From a virus, in IMG/VR virus record IMGVR_UViG_3300005290_000010, positions 1 through 37,871 of that record: DNA of 37,871 nt. The stretch is one strand, 5' to 3'. Below the pieces are notes generated by a model. It was not told the origin of the DNA. It saw only the letters and a program-made list of their open reading frames with translations, and searched no databases. Shown here piece after piece: positions 14,419 to 23,944 of this stretch. Position 1 is the first letter of the stretch, and every line of letters starts with the position of its first letter. The position numbers and the translations under genes are program-made.

Positions 14419-14752
14419 CCGTCCTGTGCATCTCCTGTCGCACCTTATTGAGCTGACTCTTCTCCATATCTTCGGCATCTATCAATGAGTTGCGCGCTCC
14501 CTCGATGGCGCGCAACAGCTCGTCAAGCTTTACATGGATCGCCATAGTGTCACGCGACTGTGTGGCCTGGATCAGGAACACCATCAGGAAGGTGACGATG
14601 GTAGTCCCAGTGTTGATGACGAGTTGCCAGGTGTCGCTGAACTCGAAGAGTGGGCCGGTCGTGGCCCAAATGAGGACGATCGCGAGGGCTACAAAGAACG
14701 CCCACTGACTCCCGACGGCGCGCTCGACCCGCCTTGCGAGGTCGTCGAACAT
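14390..14752 (-). CDS. Low-affinity iron permease family (PF04120-like) membrane protein
   Basis: A 120-residue protein with two membrane helices (WAFFVALAIVLIWATTGPLF and a second from TWQLVINTG to VFLIQ) followed by a cytoplasmic coiled coil. The segment GPLFEFSDTWQLVINTGTT and the TQSRDT...KLDEL motif are hallmarks of the bacterial family annotated as low-affinity iron permease. ATG 14752 lies in a TGATG overlap with the ejection protein gene. As the last late gene it could serve as a holin-like or superinfection protein instead of iron transport. The family name is secure; the function in a phage is not. Confidence 0.75.
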   Translation of the reverse strand: MFDDLARRVERAVGSQWAFFVALAIVLIWATTGPLFEFSDTWQLVINTGTTIVTFLMVFLIQATQSRDTMAIHVKLDELLRAIEGARNSLIDAEDMEKSQLNKVRQEMHRTATQSPEALS

Positions 14753-17700
14753 CACTTGAGCAACTTCATCTCGTTCAGATACTTGCGGGCGGTCAGGTCG
14801 TGCTCTCCCTGCCCTAACGATCCCTGCACCACCATCTTACGGCCTATGTCTCGAGCTTTCTTAATCTGCTCCCCGATCATCTTTCGTTGAATACCCTCCG
14901 GGAAGTTAGAGAACTGCGGCGTCACCAGCACATCAAGAAACTTCTTGGCCAGTTGGCCTGATATCTGTGCGTACTCCAGGTACTGGTCATCGGTGAGGCC
15001 GATCCCATCTATCTTACGCTGCGGCGGCGCATTGTTCATCCCCAGACGGAACATCGCATTGTCCACCGGGTCGCCCTGGTTAGGTGGTCTCCACCGGATT
15101 TGGCCTACTCCCTGCCGAGGGATCGGCTGGCCCCAGCGATCAATCTTAGGAGGCAATGTCTCTCGGTAGTTAGGCACCTTCGCCAGCATCGCATCGAGCC
15201 ATGTCCGCGTTTCCCGCTCGAATGGGTCCATAGCCACCGCGATTTGTCCAAAGAAGTTGGGAATCAGGGACGACACAGTACTTTCTATGTATGATTGCTG
15301 GGAGGTTTCTGGCGAGTAGATCGCTTCAATCATGTTGGAGAGGCCACGGATCGCCAACTTATCGAAGAGATTGCGCTGTATGGCGAGCGACAATCGCATC
15401 GCTGTCTCGTTCGAGTACTTCTCTTTCTCGTCGATGTCCATATCAGTGAAGTTTTGATGCCACAACCGCTGGGTCAGCTCCATGCCATCCGTTGCGAGCA
15501 TCAAGATAGATGCCCAGGGCTCGAAGGCTTGATAAGAGAAGCTGCCCCACTTTGTATTCATTGCGTACGGCTGTATGCCAACGTTCCGTTGCGTCTCCCG
15601 CTCACCAGCATTGGTTGGCCCGCCATTGGTCAGGAAGCCCTCATAGAAAGCAAACGCTGCTCCCACGAGGACCATATTCCCAATGGCTTGTCGCGAAAAA
15701 GCCATGTTCTGAACCATCGGCCCCTGTGAACCATCCAACTTAAGTCGTTGTTCTCGCGACAGGACGCCAAGCAGGGAGCGCTCGGCAATAGCATATTTGA
15801 AGAGGTTAATCCCGGTTCGCACAACAGGGAAGATGAAAGACATCATCGGGTGGACGTTGACCGCTGCTTGCAAAGAGCGGCCGTACGGACCCAACTCGTT
15901 GGTAAAGGTTTGGTAGCGTTTGTGCTGGCGAACCACAGCCAACATGCTCTCGGTCGGGTTGTTGATGTAGGCGGTCTGGCGCGCAGCTACGTCGTCCTCG
16001 CCAATATATCCCTCGCGCTCAGCATCGCGTCGCGCTACCCGACCAGCCACTCGATGCAACATATCCATCTCGGCGATGCCCTTAAAGAACTCGTCACCCG
16101 TCGCCAGCAACTGGAAGCCTGGATAGCGAAGGGTGTGACCGCCGATAGGCAGCTGTGCTCCGATGTTTTCCCCGAACCAGGTTCCCTCGAGGAATGGGAT
16201 AGGGAGGCGGTAGGTAGGGATCGCAGGTTCGTGTTCTATAGGCCGCACTTCCTCGGAGCGGAACGCATAACCCTCGTCGATGAGGGCGCGGCCAGCCCCA
16301 ACCAATCCCTTTATTGCCCCTGCTTTCAGCGACATAACAGACGTTAACGCCTCTCCTCTATAAAAATCTTGGCCGCGCGCCAGTGAGATACCTCTAGCCA
16401 CCGCCAGCTCCGGAACGTTCATGATCGCCGGCCCCAGATTACCGACAAGGTTGATTCCCTGCGTTACCATACCCGAGAACAGTCCAGATAACCATCCCTC
16501 CATAAAGCCGCGCCCGATTTTGGTGGCTATTCCTGAGGTATTCTGCATCAACTTGGCGGCTTGCGACCTATCCTGAACCCGGAGGCCAAGCGATGCCTCT
16601 CGTGCCAGTTCCTCCGGCGACATCTTAATCGTCTTTTGGAAGAACTCCAGCGCCTCATCCAGCGTTTTGAGGTGTTTCGCGAACTGCAACAGTCGGAACG
16701 CCTCACCCATATTCGAGGCGGTATGGACAATGGTGTCTGTGATGAGGCGGAACCGTTCCTTCTCTATAGCGTAATCAGCAATAGCTTGGACGATTTCAGG
16801 ACTAGTCGCCTTCGCCTCGTCGCGGGACCAGCCTCTTCCGCCTGTCAACGTATCAACTCGTTGCTGTGCAGCACGCACTCGTTCTTGCTGCTTCGATGCA
16901 ATCTCAATGGCAGCTAACACCTGTTTAGGGGTGAATACCGCTCCGATGGTATTTCCGTCGATGTCTCGTGGCGCATATCCGAACTCCCGAGACACATTCA
17001 TCTTCTCGGTTTCGGTCAGCGGCCGCTTGGTGTCTGGCCCTGCCAGCGTTCGCACCGCTTCCGCAACATCTCCCTCATCCATTATGTTCTCGGGAATCGG
17101 TGCTCCGTCAGCGTCTACAAAGGTTCGAGGTTCTGGCTCTCCAACTGGCGTCGCCTTCGCCGCCTTACTTGTATCTCGGCTGACGCCGACCTCTGGAGCC
17201 CCCGCACCTTCTCCACCTCCTCCGGTGTCAGCCCCGGTTTCTTCAAATAATCCTGATAATACGTCATCTCGCGGAGGGCCGCGTCGAGCATCTCTTCGTC
17301 CGGCATCTATCTCTTCTCCCACTTCCGCCGCCGCCTGAGCGCGTTCACCCGCCATCCGATTGGCGGTCCCGATCGACTCATCCAGCCCAACCGTAGCCGC
17401 AGCCGCTTCATGTGCCTCTGCGAGGCCCTGGCGATCCGGTGCTATGATTGCCTCGCGTTCCTTGGACGCCAAGAGGCGACCGTAGACGCCACGCATCGCA
17501 TCGCCCATCTGCGCCGCCCCAGGTATCCCCAGCGCAGACTGGTAGATGTCTGTAAGCCACGCCGAGAACTTCCTAAACACCCCGTCGAGACTCTTAGAGG
17601 GCGCCCGTCCTTCGAGTAAGTAGCGCTCGAAGCCCCGCGCGAACTTTTCCTGGAACGCCGAGTATGCCTTCTTGTACGCCTTATCAGACATGCCCTCCTT

Positions 17701-19752
17701 CTCGGGCATCTTATAGGCGTCTTTGACCGTCTCCCAATCCGCTTTCAGCGAGTCGGGGGCCTCCGGGTGCTCCACGAGGCCCTTCATGTCTTCGAGCCAT
17801 CCGTGGGCCAGCTCGTGCGGCAGGGTGGAGGGATCGGCTCTCTGCGTCAAATCGATAATGTTCCGCATCCGACCTATGATGGTGCGGCCCTGGATAGTCG
17901 TGCCAATATCTGTTGGGCGGATACGTGGGGCCATCTTCTGGTACAGTTGTTCCGCTGTACCCAACTTGCCCTCGAACTTGTCCGCGAGGGTGCGATAGTA
18001 TGCCTGGACCAGACGCCCGACGGCCTGCGCCTCTTCGGCAGGACGCCCTGCCACTTCAGCTTTCTTCGCCGCATCCACCGCAATGCTCGTTGTCCTTTGG
18101 TGAAAGATAGTTACCTCGCCATCCTTCACATCGAGCACGCTCAGCTTATGTCCATCCTCCGTAACCAGTCGATTGCCCTGCACTTCCTTGATCGGCACTT
18201 CCTGGCCGTTGACGAGGGCCGTGACCTCCTTGTTCTCGCCGAGCGCCTTCTCGACTTTGGAGGTCATCTCTTTGTTGGCGACTAGGGCTTCGCCAACGTC
18301 TGCGGGCTTGGGAGCTATTTTTTCGGGAGGCGTGGGGCGGCGGTACATATCCTGGACAAAGGCTTGCAGGTCCTCTGGGCTCTTGATCTTTCCCGCCTCG
18401 AACTCCGGCCGCGCCCGCACGAGGACTGGATCGCGCATTCCAGCATAAGTATCTTTTCCCTCCGTTAGTGCTTGGAATAGCCCTTTGTAGAGGTTTTCTG
18501 ACATACCTCTCGCCATTCCGCCTAGATCTGCTAGGCCCTCAGCGACTGCGGGCGCAGGTACGCGCAGCGCTTCGGATACAGCTGGCAGTGATGGTGCTGT
18601 CTCGGTAGGGGCGGCACGTGCTTCTGGTGAGAACAAAGTCTCGGCGGGGGGCTCAGGCAGAGTGTAGGGATCGCGCGCTGGGATGTCAGGTGGCGGCGGT
18701 ACGGTGACTTCAGGCGGTGGTGTAGTATCAACCGTGATACCCTCTGTCGGCGGTGCCCCTTCCTTCCCAATCTCACTGCCCCTCTTATACGCCTCCAGCA
18801 CTTGCGGGAAGTGCTCGTCCATCCGATGCGCAATTTCCAGCTGTTCCTTGGACAGCTGGGTCATCTCACGCCGGATGCCGCGCATCAGGGCTTCCGCCTC
18901 GTCGGTCTTGCCCGCCGCACGCAGCTCCCGGACGTTCTCCGGCTCGTTCCGTGTAAGCTCGTTAAGCTCGTCGAGGCGACCGGCGATGAAGTCGCTTCGA
19001 GTCACGTCGGCCTCGTACCGCTGCATCACCTCCGGTGCTACGGCCCGCGCCGCCTCATGAATATCCCTCGGCGGCGGCGGCGGTTCCACCACTCCATTCT
19101 CAACATTCTCCTTCCACGCATCGAGCGGTGGCACGCCCTCAATAGCCCCAGCTTCAGCCGCCTTATCCACATTAAGGATGGCCCGCTCCGGCACCCCACG
19201 AGTCCACTCCTTGATCTGGGCCATGCGTGAGGGAATGCCACCGGGATATCCGGCCATATGCCCAGCCGGGAACGCCTCGATCATCCCGAACACGTCTCGC
19301 GGGATGCCCTTCTCAACAGCGACATCTCCTACCGCGTAGAGAATGCCCTGTGGGAGCCGCGCCACCGCGTCCAGCGCCGCCGGTATCCCATAAACACCAG
19401 TTCGTGCCGCGAACTGAGCGGCCTTACCGACGTTTGTCTCTGCATCCTTCAAGAACGGCTCGAGCCCCGCATCCTTTATATACTGTTGATCCTCCCCACT
19501 TAATCCAAGCCCTCCCTCATAAGCACGCAGGAAACCTTTACCCATCCTCCCCAGTTCGTCGAACTGCTGCGAGAACCAGTCCTTCATACCCACGACCGCA
19601 CCTTTCGGCGGCGCCAGGAGGTCCTCGGTAGTCGGAACCGGCTTGAGCAGGTCTTCAGTGTAGATCGGTGGAGTTGGATCGCGGCCGTGGAGGGCGACAC
19701 CAAGAGCACTCTGCGTTGGCGGGAGCGCGACGTTTTCGGGAAGCTCGGACAT
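14752..19752 (-). CDS. Giant internal virion (ejection) protein with HExxH zincin-like domain
   Basis: A 1666-residue protein, probably carried in the capsid and ejected with the DNA, by analogy with the large gp15/gp16-type proteins of podoviruses. It has Pro/Glu-rich linkers (about residues 215-235 and 345-385) and a zincin-like segment with HELAH (646-650) and a downstream E709 in FERYLLEGRAPS, a layout seen in metallopeptidase domains of large polyvalent proteins. Two hydrophobic stretches further on (GWLSGLFSGMVTQGINLVG; GNMVLVGAAFAFYEGF) could insert in the host membrane. No transglycosylase motif was recognised. TAATG overlap with the upstream gene. Confidence 0.75.
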   Translation of the reverse strand: MSELPENVALPPTQSALGVALHGRDPTPPIYTEDLLKPVPTTEDLLAPPKGAVVGMKDWFSQQFDELGRMGKGFLRAYEGGLGLSGEDQQYIKDAGLEPFLKDAETNVGKAAQFAARTGVYGIPAALDAVARLPQGILYAVGDVAVEKGIPRDVFGMIEAFPAGHMAGYPGGIPSRMAQIKEWTRGVPERAILNVDKAAEAGAIEGVPPLDAWKENVENGVVEPPPPPRDIHEAARAVAPEVMQRYEADVTRSDFIAGRLDELNELTRNEPENVRELRAAGKTDEAEALMRGIRREMTQLSKEQLEIAHRMDEHFPQVLEAYKRGSEIGKEGAPPTEGITVDTTPPPEVTVPPPPDIPARDPYTLPEPPAETLFSPEARAAPTETAPSLPAVSEALRVPAPAVAEGLADLGGMARGMSENLYKGLFQALTEGKDTYAGMRDPVLVRARPEFEAGKIKSPEDLQAFVQDMYRRPTPPEKIAPKPADVGEALVANKEMTSKVEKALGENKEVTALVNGQEVPIKEVQGNRLVTEDGHKLSVLDVKDGEVTIFHQRTTSIAVDAAKKAEVAGRPAEEAQAVGRLVQAYYRTLADKFEGKLGTAEQLYQKMAPRIRPTDIGTTIQGRTIIGRMRNIIDLTQRADPSTLPHELAHGWLEDMKGLVEHPEAPDSLKADWETVKDAYKMPEKEGMSDKAYKKAYSAFQEKFARGFERYLLEGRAPSKSLDGVFRKFSAWLTDIYQSALGIPGAAQMGDAMRGVYGRLLASKEREAIIAPDRQGLAEAHEAAAATVGLDESIGTANRMAGERAQAAAEVGEEIDAGRRDARRGPPRDDVLSGLFEETGADTGGGGEGAGAPEVGVSRDTSKAAKATPVGEPEPRTFVDADGAPIPENIMDEGDVAEAVRTLAGPDTKRPLTETEKMNVSREFGYAPRDIDGNTIGAVFTPKQVLAAIEIASKQQERVRAAQQRVDTLTGGRGWSRDEAKATSPEIVQAIADYAIEKERFRLITDTIVHTASNMGEAFRLLQFAKHLKTLDEALEFFQKTIKMSPEELAREASLGLRVQDRSQAAKLMQNTSGIATKIGRGFMEGWLSGLFSGMVTQGINLVGNLGPAIMNVPELAVARGISLARGQDFYRGEALTSVMSLKAGAIKGLVGAGRALIDEGYAFRSEEVRPIEHEPAIPTYRLPIPFLEGTWFGENIGAQLPIGGHTLRYPGFQLLATGDEFFKGIAEMDMLHRVAGRVARRDAEREGYIGEDDVAARQTAYINNPTESMLAVVRQHKRYQTFTNELGPYGRSLQAAVNVHPMMSFIFPVVRTGINLFKYAIAERSLLGVLSREQRLKLDGSQGPMVQNMAFSRQAIGNMVLVGAAFAFYEGFLTNGGPTNAGERETQRNVGIQPYAMNTKWGSFSYQAFEPWASILMLATDGMELTQRLWHQNFTDMDIDEKEKYSNETAMRLSLAIQRNLFDKLAIRGLSNMIEAIYSPETSQQSYIESTVSSLIPNFFGQIAVAMDPFERETRTWLDAMLAKVPNYRETLPPKIDRWGQPIPRQGVGQIRWRPPNQGDPVDNAMFRLGMNNAPPQRKIDGIGLTDDQYLEYAQISGQLAKKFLDVLVTPQFSNFPEGIQRKMIGEQIKKARDIGRKMVVQGSLGQGEHDLTARKYLNEMKLLK

Positions 19753-22700
19753 TAGCGTGCCGGAACTCCCTGTGGAGCAAATTGAGGCTTAGGTACCGAA
19801 AGGCCAAGTCCCTCGAGGATGGCTCTGGCCTTAGCTATTGCCTCAGGAGATGTGCGAGGCCCATACTTTCCGCTTTCAAATGCTTGCACTACTGCTGCCC
19901 TTGCCCTTTCCTGATCGACCGGATTTTCCAACTTGTAGGTCCGCTTCACTGCATCCAGTGTGCTAACATCTGGCCCGCCCTTCGCCGCAGTCGGCAGTGC
20001 CTGCTCGGGCATAAACTCAGCCATGAACTCCGGGCTTCCGATATACTCGCTGTTCCCTGGTTTCGGATCGAAGAGATCTTTAGTGCTCTTGCCCTCTGCT
20101 TTGCGTTCCGCAATAGCATCAGCGACCTTCTCGCGCCAGCCCATCTCCCTCTCCCCAGAGGTCATCTGGCCCTGATCTTGCGCCTGGATGTCCATGAATT
20201 GCTCCATCATTGGACCCATCGCAGCGTGAGGGCGCAACTGTCGCAGCACCATCGACTTCCATATCCGCTCCGTCTTGTCATGGACCTCTTTTTCCCTAGT
20301 GCCAGTTTTAGCTTCCCAACGCTTTTCAAGGAACGTCAAGTTCTGCTCTGTTATCTGTCCGTTAATGAAGGCTTGATTTACTGGGTCCATACTGGTGAGT
20401 CTATCTGTTTCTTTATCGTCCATTCGGCGGTAGAGATCGGCAGTGGTTGCTTTAGCGATGTGCGCAGGTGGGTCCGGCCTCAGTGCCCTTCCGATGAACC
20501 CGATAGTCGTTTCAGCATTCTTCTCGTCGCGGAACCGTTTGTCCGCCGTCACTTCCGCAACAGTCGGCGGGTTGTTGGTTCCCAGCCGCAGCCGATACTC
20601 CCGTTTCAGCTGTTCGTCGTTCGCCTCGTCATCCCGCTTCCGCGCCTGGAGGGCGTGTTGCTGATCGGTATAGGCGGCGTTAAAGATGCGACGCTCTTTT
20701 TGGACGACAGCTTGCCACACTCCCGGTGGCGCATTCGCAGGGATCTTTTGGGCATCGCGCTCGAGGGCGGCTACGAGGCCCGGCACCTCTGCGTCGGCTG
20801 GTTGCCCCGGATCACGCTCCGGTGCGCTGCGCATCAATTCTTGGAGGCGCGGACTTCCGACATTGACCTCGGGGGCGGCGGGCGCTGCTGTTGGAGGCGT
20901 TCCTGTTGGAGTAGGGGCAGGAGGTGCTCCAGTTGTGGGAGTGGGAGGTGTTCCGGGAGCAGTCGGCGTTGCTACCTTGGCGAGCGCCTCTTGTATAGCC
21001 TGCGCTTCCGCCTTCTGATCGCTAGAGTGTATCTTATCCGTTTGTGTTTTGCGCTGCGGTCCCGCAAACACTACGCCTACGCCCGCATTTTGCTCTGCAA
21101 TCTTTGCCAGTGCATCATTTACTCCGGCCAGCTTCGGGTGCGTTCCTACACCCATCAGTATGATACTGGCCGCCTTACGCTCCCGCAGCAGGGCTATTTG
21201 CGCCGGAATCGTCTCTTCAAGGAATTTTTTAGCTTCTGCAGGACTATTGGCGTTCGACACACCTGTTGATAGCGCCACTACCTTTCCAACGATCTTCTCG
21301 TCAGGTATATTTGGTAGTACTGTATCTAGTATCTTTTGGGAGTTCCACCCTGCGACAGCGGTATCTCCCTTGTTGTAGACATCTACCTGACCAGACTCCT
21401 GCCCTCCTCCACCAACACCTAATTTTGGTCGGATCTGATGTCCGGCTAAGCTGTCGCCAGCGTGTGTGATCTCAGCAGCAGGTATTGCTGTTCTTGGAGC
21501 GCCGGGTGGGGTAAGGGTTCCTGGCGCGGGAGGTGCAGTGGTTGTCGGAGTTGGTGCCTCGCTACCGGCGCTGGGCGCTGGTTGGGTCGGAGCAGTCGAT
21601 GATCCCGAAGGGGGATTTTGCATGAATTGACGGGTAGTGTTGAGGCGTCTACCTGCTTGATCGCCTGGACCACGCTTCGGGCGCTCGAACTGGAATTGCA
21701 GCTCCGTCAATTCTTCAGGTGTCTTCGCAGAATTAACCTTTGCTCCTTCTGGCCTACTCCGCAATTCGTTGAGAGCAAATTCTATTTGCTGCGCCGCCGT
21801 AGGATTTGGGCCATATTTGTCTCGCATAGCAGCCAAACGAGAGCCGTTGTGCCCATAGAGGCCGTAACCGATCCCACCATCATGCGTTTTGGTATGGCTA
21901 AAACCTGACTCGGCATCAGCCGCGCTTGTCAGCAGTGCCGCCTCATTTGGGCTCGCGCCGAGCTGAACTGCGGTGCTATAATGATCTGCTGCGCTTTGGA
22001 GCGCCCCGCCGCGCACCAATCCCGGCCCCGGCAACTTCTCCGAGTACCGCGACACATCCTTACCAGCCACAATATCGTCGGCCATCTGCTTAGTGACCGC
22101 CGCATTCGCTCTTGCAAGCAGCTCTGGGTGGTGCGTAGTGAGGATGTCTCCATTCAGATTGATGAACTCCCGCGCTTGAAGCGGGTCCGTTGCGAGCAAC
22201 GCTTCGGCTTTCTCCTTCGCCAGCAGGGAACGTCTTGTCACCACCTCTGCGTCGATGTCGGCCTTCGGCAGTCCCTTATCCGCACCTTGTTTTCTTATAA
22301 GTGCCTCGTCGTTGGCCAGCGATTCTTTGAACCGTGCCATATCGCCGCTGTTCGCGGCCCGCGAGGCATCAGCTCCACTCAGCGTCTTCAATCCTTTATC
22401 GGTTTGGTCTCGCCACCTCGTCATCTCCTGGTCATACTTCCGCCCCATGTCCGTCAGGATATAGTTTCGGAACCGCTGTATCTCGTTGTCGAAGTGGCTT
22501 ACCGCGTACTGATCGCCCAGATTGGCTCGCGCCCCACTAATAATGGCCTCAATTTGCTTGCGGCGAACGGGCATCTCACGCATCGCGTGCTCGCCCTCAA
22601 GCCCAATATACCCACGATCCCCAGGCACATCGGGATCGCCGTACATCAGCTTATTCACCTCAATCTGTGTCTTGAGGCTTTGGTCGGCGGCAGCCGTCTC

Positions 22701-22901
22701 CCGGTAGAACTTGTAAGTGTTCTCGAAGGCACCAGCCGCCTTCTCGAGACTTTGGCCGAAGCGTGACGTAGCATCAGCGGTGAGGCCACCGAACGCCTCA
22801 GGGGTGGCACGGATATCCTGTTTGACTTCCGGTGCGGCAGGGAATGCTTCGATGCTAGGCGCGACGGGAGTATTGTAACCGCTGGCAGGAAGTACCGGCA
22901 C
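19752..22901 (-). CDS. Internal virion protein with lysozyme-like and SGNH hydrolase domains
   Basis: A 1049-residue protein starting at GTG 22901 behind AGGTGA. A Phage_lysozyme2-like domain surrounds SAADAESGF (E331) and GGIGYGLYG. After a Pro/Thr-rich linker comes an SGNH hydrolase domain with block I AGDSL (S484), STGVSN and the DxxH of block V (D622, H625). A second Pro/Thr linker leads to a long helical C-terminus. The protein is probably released into the periplasm at infection, where lysozyme and esterase activity would open peptidoglycan and remove acyl groups. The substrate of the SGNH domain cannot be read from sequence. Confidence 0.8.
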   Translation of the reverse strand: MPVLPASGYNTPVAPSIEAFPAAPEVKQDIRATPEAFGGLTADATSRFGQSLEKAAGAFENTYKFYRETAAADQSLKTQIEVNKLMYGDPDVPGDRGYIGLEGEHAMREMPVRRKQIEAIISGARANLGDQYAVSHFDNEIQRFRNYILTDMGRKYDQEMTRWRDQTDKGLKTLSGADASRAANSGDMARFKESLANDEALIRKQGADKGLPKADIDAEVVTRRSLLAKEKAEALLATDPLQAREFINLNGDILTTHHPELLARANAAVTKQMADDIVAGKDVSRYSEKLPGPGLVRGGALQSAADHYSTAVQLGASPNEAALLTSAADAESGFSHTKTHDGGIGYGLYGHNGSRLAAMRDKYGPNPTAAQQIEFALNELRSRPEGAKVNSAKTPEELTELQFQFERPKRGPGDQAGRRLNTTRQFMQNPPSGSSTAPTQPAPSAGSEAPTPTTTAPPAPGTLTPPGAPRTAIPAAEITHAGDSLAGHQIRPKLGVGGGGQESGQVDVYNKGDTAVAGWNSQKILDTVLPNIPDEKIVGKVVALSTGVSNANSPAEAKKFLEETIPAQIALLRERKAASIILMGVGTHPKLAGVNDALAKIAEQNAGVGVVFAGPQRKTQTDKIHSSDQKAEAQAIQEALAKVATPTAPGTPPTPTTGAPPAPTPTGTPPTAAPAAPEVNVGSPRLQELMRSAPERDPGQPADAEVPGLVAALERDAQKIPANAPPGVWQAVVQKERRIFNAAYTDQQHALQARKRDDEANDEQLKREYRLRLGTNNPPTVAEVTADKRFRDEKNAETTIGFIGRALRPDPPAHIAKATTADLYRRMDDKETDRLTSMDPVNQAFINGQITEQNLTFLEKRWEAKTGTREKEVHDKTERIWKSMVLRQLRPHAAMGPMMEQFMDIQAQDQGQMTSGEREMGWREKVADAIAERKAEGKSTKDLFDPKPGNSEYIGSPEFMAEFMPEQALPTAAKGGPDVSTLDAVKRTYKLENPVDQERARAAVVQAFESGKYGPRTSPEAIAKARAILEGLGLSVPKPQFAPQGVPAR

Positions 22902-22909
22902 AAATCACC

Positions 22910-23440
22910 TCAAGTCGGATATGGTTTGGCGGGCGTTGTATAGCGAGTCCACTTGTCCGCGAAGCTCGATGCCCCACTCAATAACGATCCCGCCGCGGTC
23001 AAGTATCCAGCGCTCGTCGCATCGCTCGCCTTGCGCTCATCCAGCGTCGCTTGTGCCTCGTAATCGGTCGCCTGAGCTTGATACTGGCGGGCGCGCAGGG
23101 CGGCGTTCTGGGCAATGTTCGCTGTATCCAGGCGCAGAACGTTCTCTGCACCCTCGCGCACATCAACCAACGAAGGACTATCGAGCGACAGTCCGCTTGC
23201 ACTTTGCGCCGCCCTGATCTGGCCCATCGTGGCTCGGTTCTTGAACCCTTGAGATTGTGCCGCTGTTTCCCCCGCCTGCGAGGCATACTCCGCGTTCTGC
23301 ATCGCAGATATGGCGTTGTTACGCGCCACTTGTGCCTGATACTTAGCCGCGCTCGATGCGGCTGAGCCTTGGCTAATGCCGCCGATGGTGCTTACCAGAG
23401 TACTAGCTGCCTGCGCACCAAGCATTACCTCAGGACCCAT
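22910..23440 (-). CDS. Small internal core protein (gp14-like)
   Basis: A 176-residue Ala/Gln/Ser-rich helical protein (AASSAAKYQAQVARNNAI, RARQYQAQATDYEAQAT), the usual composition of podovirus internal core proteins encoded before the two large ejection proteins. It would form the outer pore or core layer of the ejectosome. Its start overlaps the 30-residue membrane peptide gene. No enzymatic motif. Confidence 0.7.
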   Translation of the reverse strand: MGPEVMLGAQAASTLVSTIGGISQGSAASSAAKYQAQVARNNAISAMQNAEYASQAGETAAQSQGFKNRATMGQIRAAQSASGLSLDSPSLVDVREGAENVLRLDTANIAQNAALRARQYQAQATDYEAQATLDERKASDATSAGYLTAAGSLLSGASSFADKWTRYTTPAKPYPT

Positions 23441-23517
23441 ACCACCATCCCCACCATAATCACGACTAGCAGCACAACCACCCCAAGCGTGAGGGCATTA
23501 AGCCACTTACCCGTCAT
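23425..23517 (-). CDS. 30-residue single-span membrane microprotein
   Basis: ATG at 23517 overlaps the end of the gp13-like gene by 11 bases and the TAA at 23425-23427 overlaps the core protein start. The product is a short basic N-terminus (MTGKW) followed by a hydrophobic span (LTLGVVVLLVVIMVGMVVW) and a C-terminal Arg. It fills the only gap in this part of the operon. No ribosome-binding site is evident. It could be a pinholin-like or virion-associated peptide. Confidence 0.4.
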   Translation of the reverse strand: MTGKWLNALTLGVVVLLVVIMVGMVVWVLR

Positions 23518-23944
23518 TGCGCAGCACGAACATAAGGTGGCGCTCGTGCGGAGTTATCTCTGCCCCACACCACCGGAGCCAGCGCTGCGACGCCTTGTAA
23601 TCCACCTCGATCTCCCCGTAGAGCACTCGGTAGCGTTGTCGCATCAGCTTTAAAGCGGCCCGCGAGTATCTCAGGAAGTGTATAGGGTAATCTTCAATAA
23701 CGGAGGTACCAAGCATCCATATGTACGCACTGTTGTCGAGAAGTTGGGCCGCCCGCAGTCCCCATATAACCGCTGGAATACCTTCGGCGACGCCCACATA
23801 GTTCGATATACTCGTTGACATTGCCTCGTTAATTACCTCGACCGGATTGCCCTGCCGTGCCAAGTTGAGGCGATCCCGTTCCCGCAGGTAGGGCACTATT
23901 GCGAGGGCATCGTGACGCTCTGCGTTCCTGAAGGTGATGTTCAC
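23507..23944 (-). CDS. GNAT-fold protein similar to T7 gp13 (DUF2833-like)
   Basis: A 145-residue protein with the N-terminal NITFRNAERHDALAIVPYL and C-terminal ASQRWLRWCGAEI of the acetyltransferase-like family that includes T7 gp13, a virion morphogenesis factor encoded just before the internal core genes. The same gene order holds here. The GNAT cofactor loop is not clear, so catalysis is doubtful. GTG start in a GTGA overlap with the nozzle gene. Confidence 0.65.
   Translation of the reverse strand: MNITFRNAERHDALAIVPYLRERDRLNLARQGNPVEVINEAMSTSISNYVGVAEGIPAVIWGLRAAQLLDNSAYIWMLGTSVIEDYPIHFLRYSRAALKLMRQRYRVLYGEIEVDYKASQRWLRWCGAEITPHERHLMFVLRNDG

Noticed and set aside
14390-14752. Simple auxiliary metabolic gene for iron uptake
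   Set aside because: The family match is good, but two helices, the late position and coupling to a virion gene do not establish transport, so I did not assign this role.
19668-21269. Long plus-strand open frame of over 500 codons opposite the ejection protein genes
   Set aside because: It lies antisense to two well-supported genes. Its translation is low-complexity and Arg/Leu/Cys-rich, as expected for a frame mirrored from a GC-rich gene, and no ribosome-binding site or neighbour coupling supports it.
20800-21650. Repeated Pro/Thr/Gly-coding tracts as a possible repeat array
   Set aside because: These are two disordered Pro/Thr-rich linkers flanking the SGNH domain of the ejection protein, without regular repeat-spacer structure, so not a CRISPR or satellite array.
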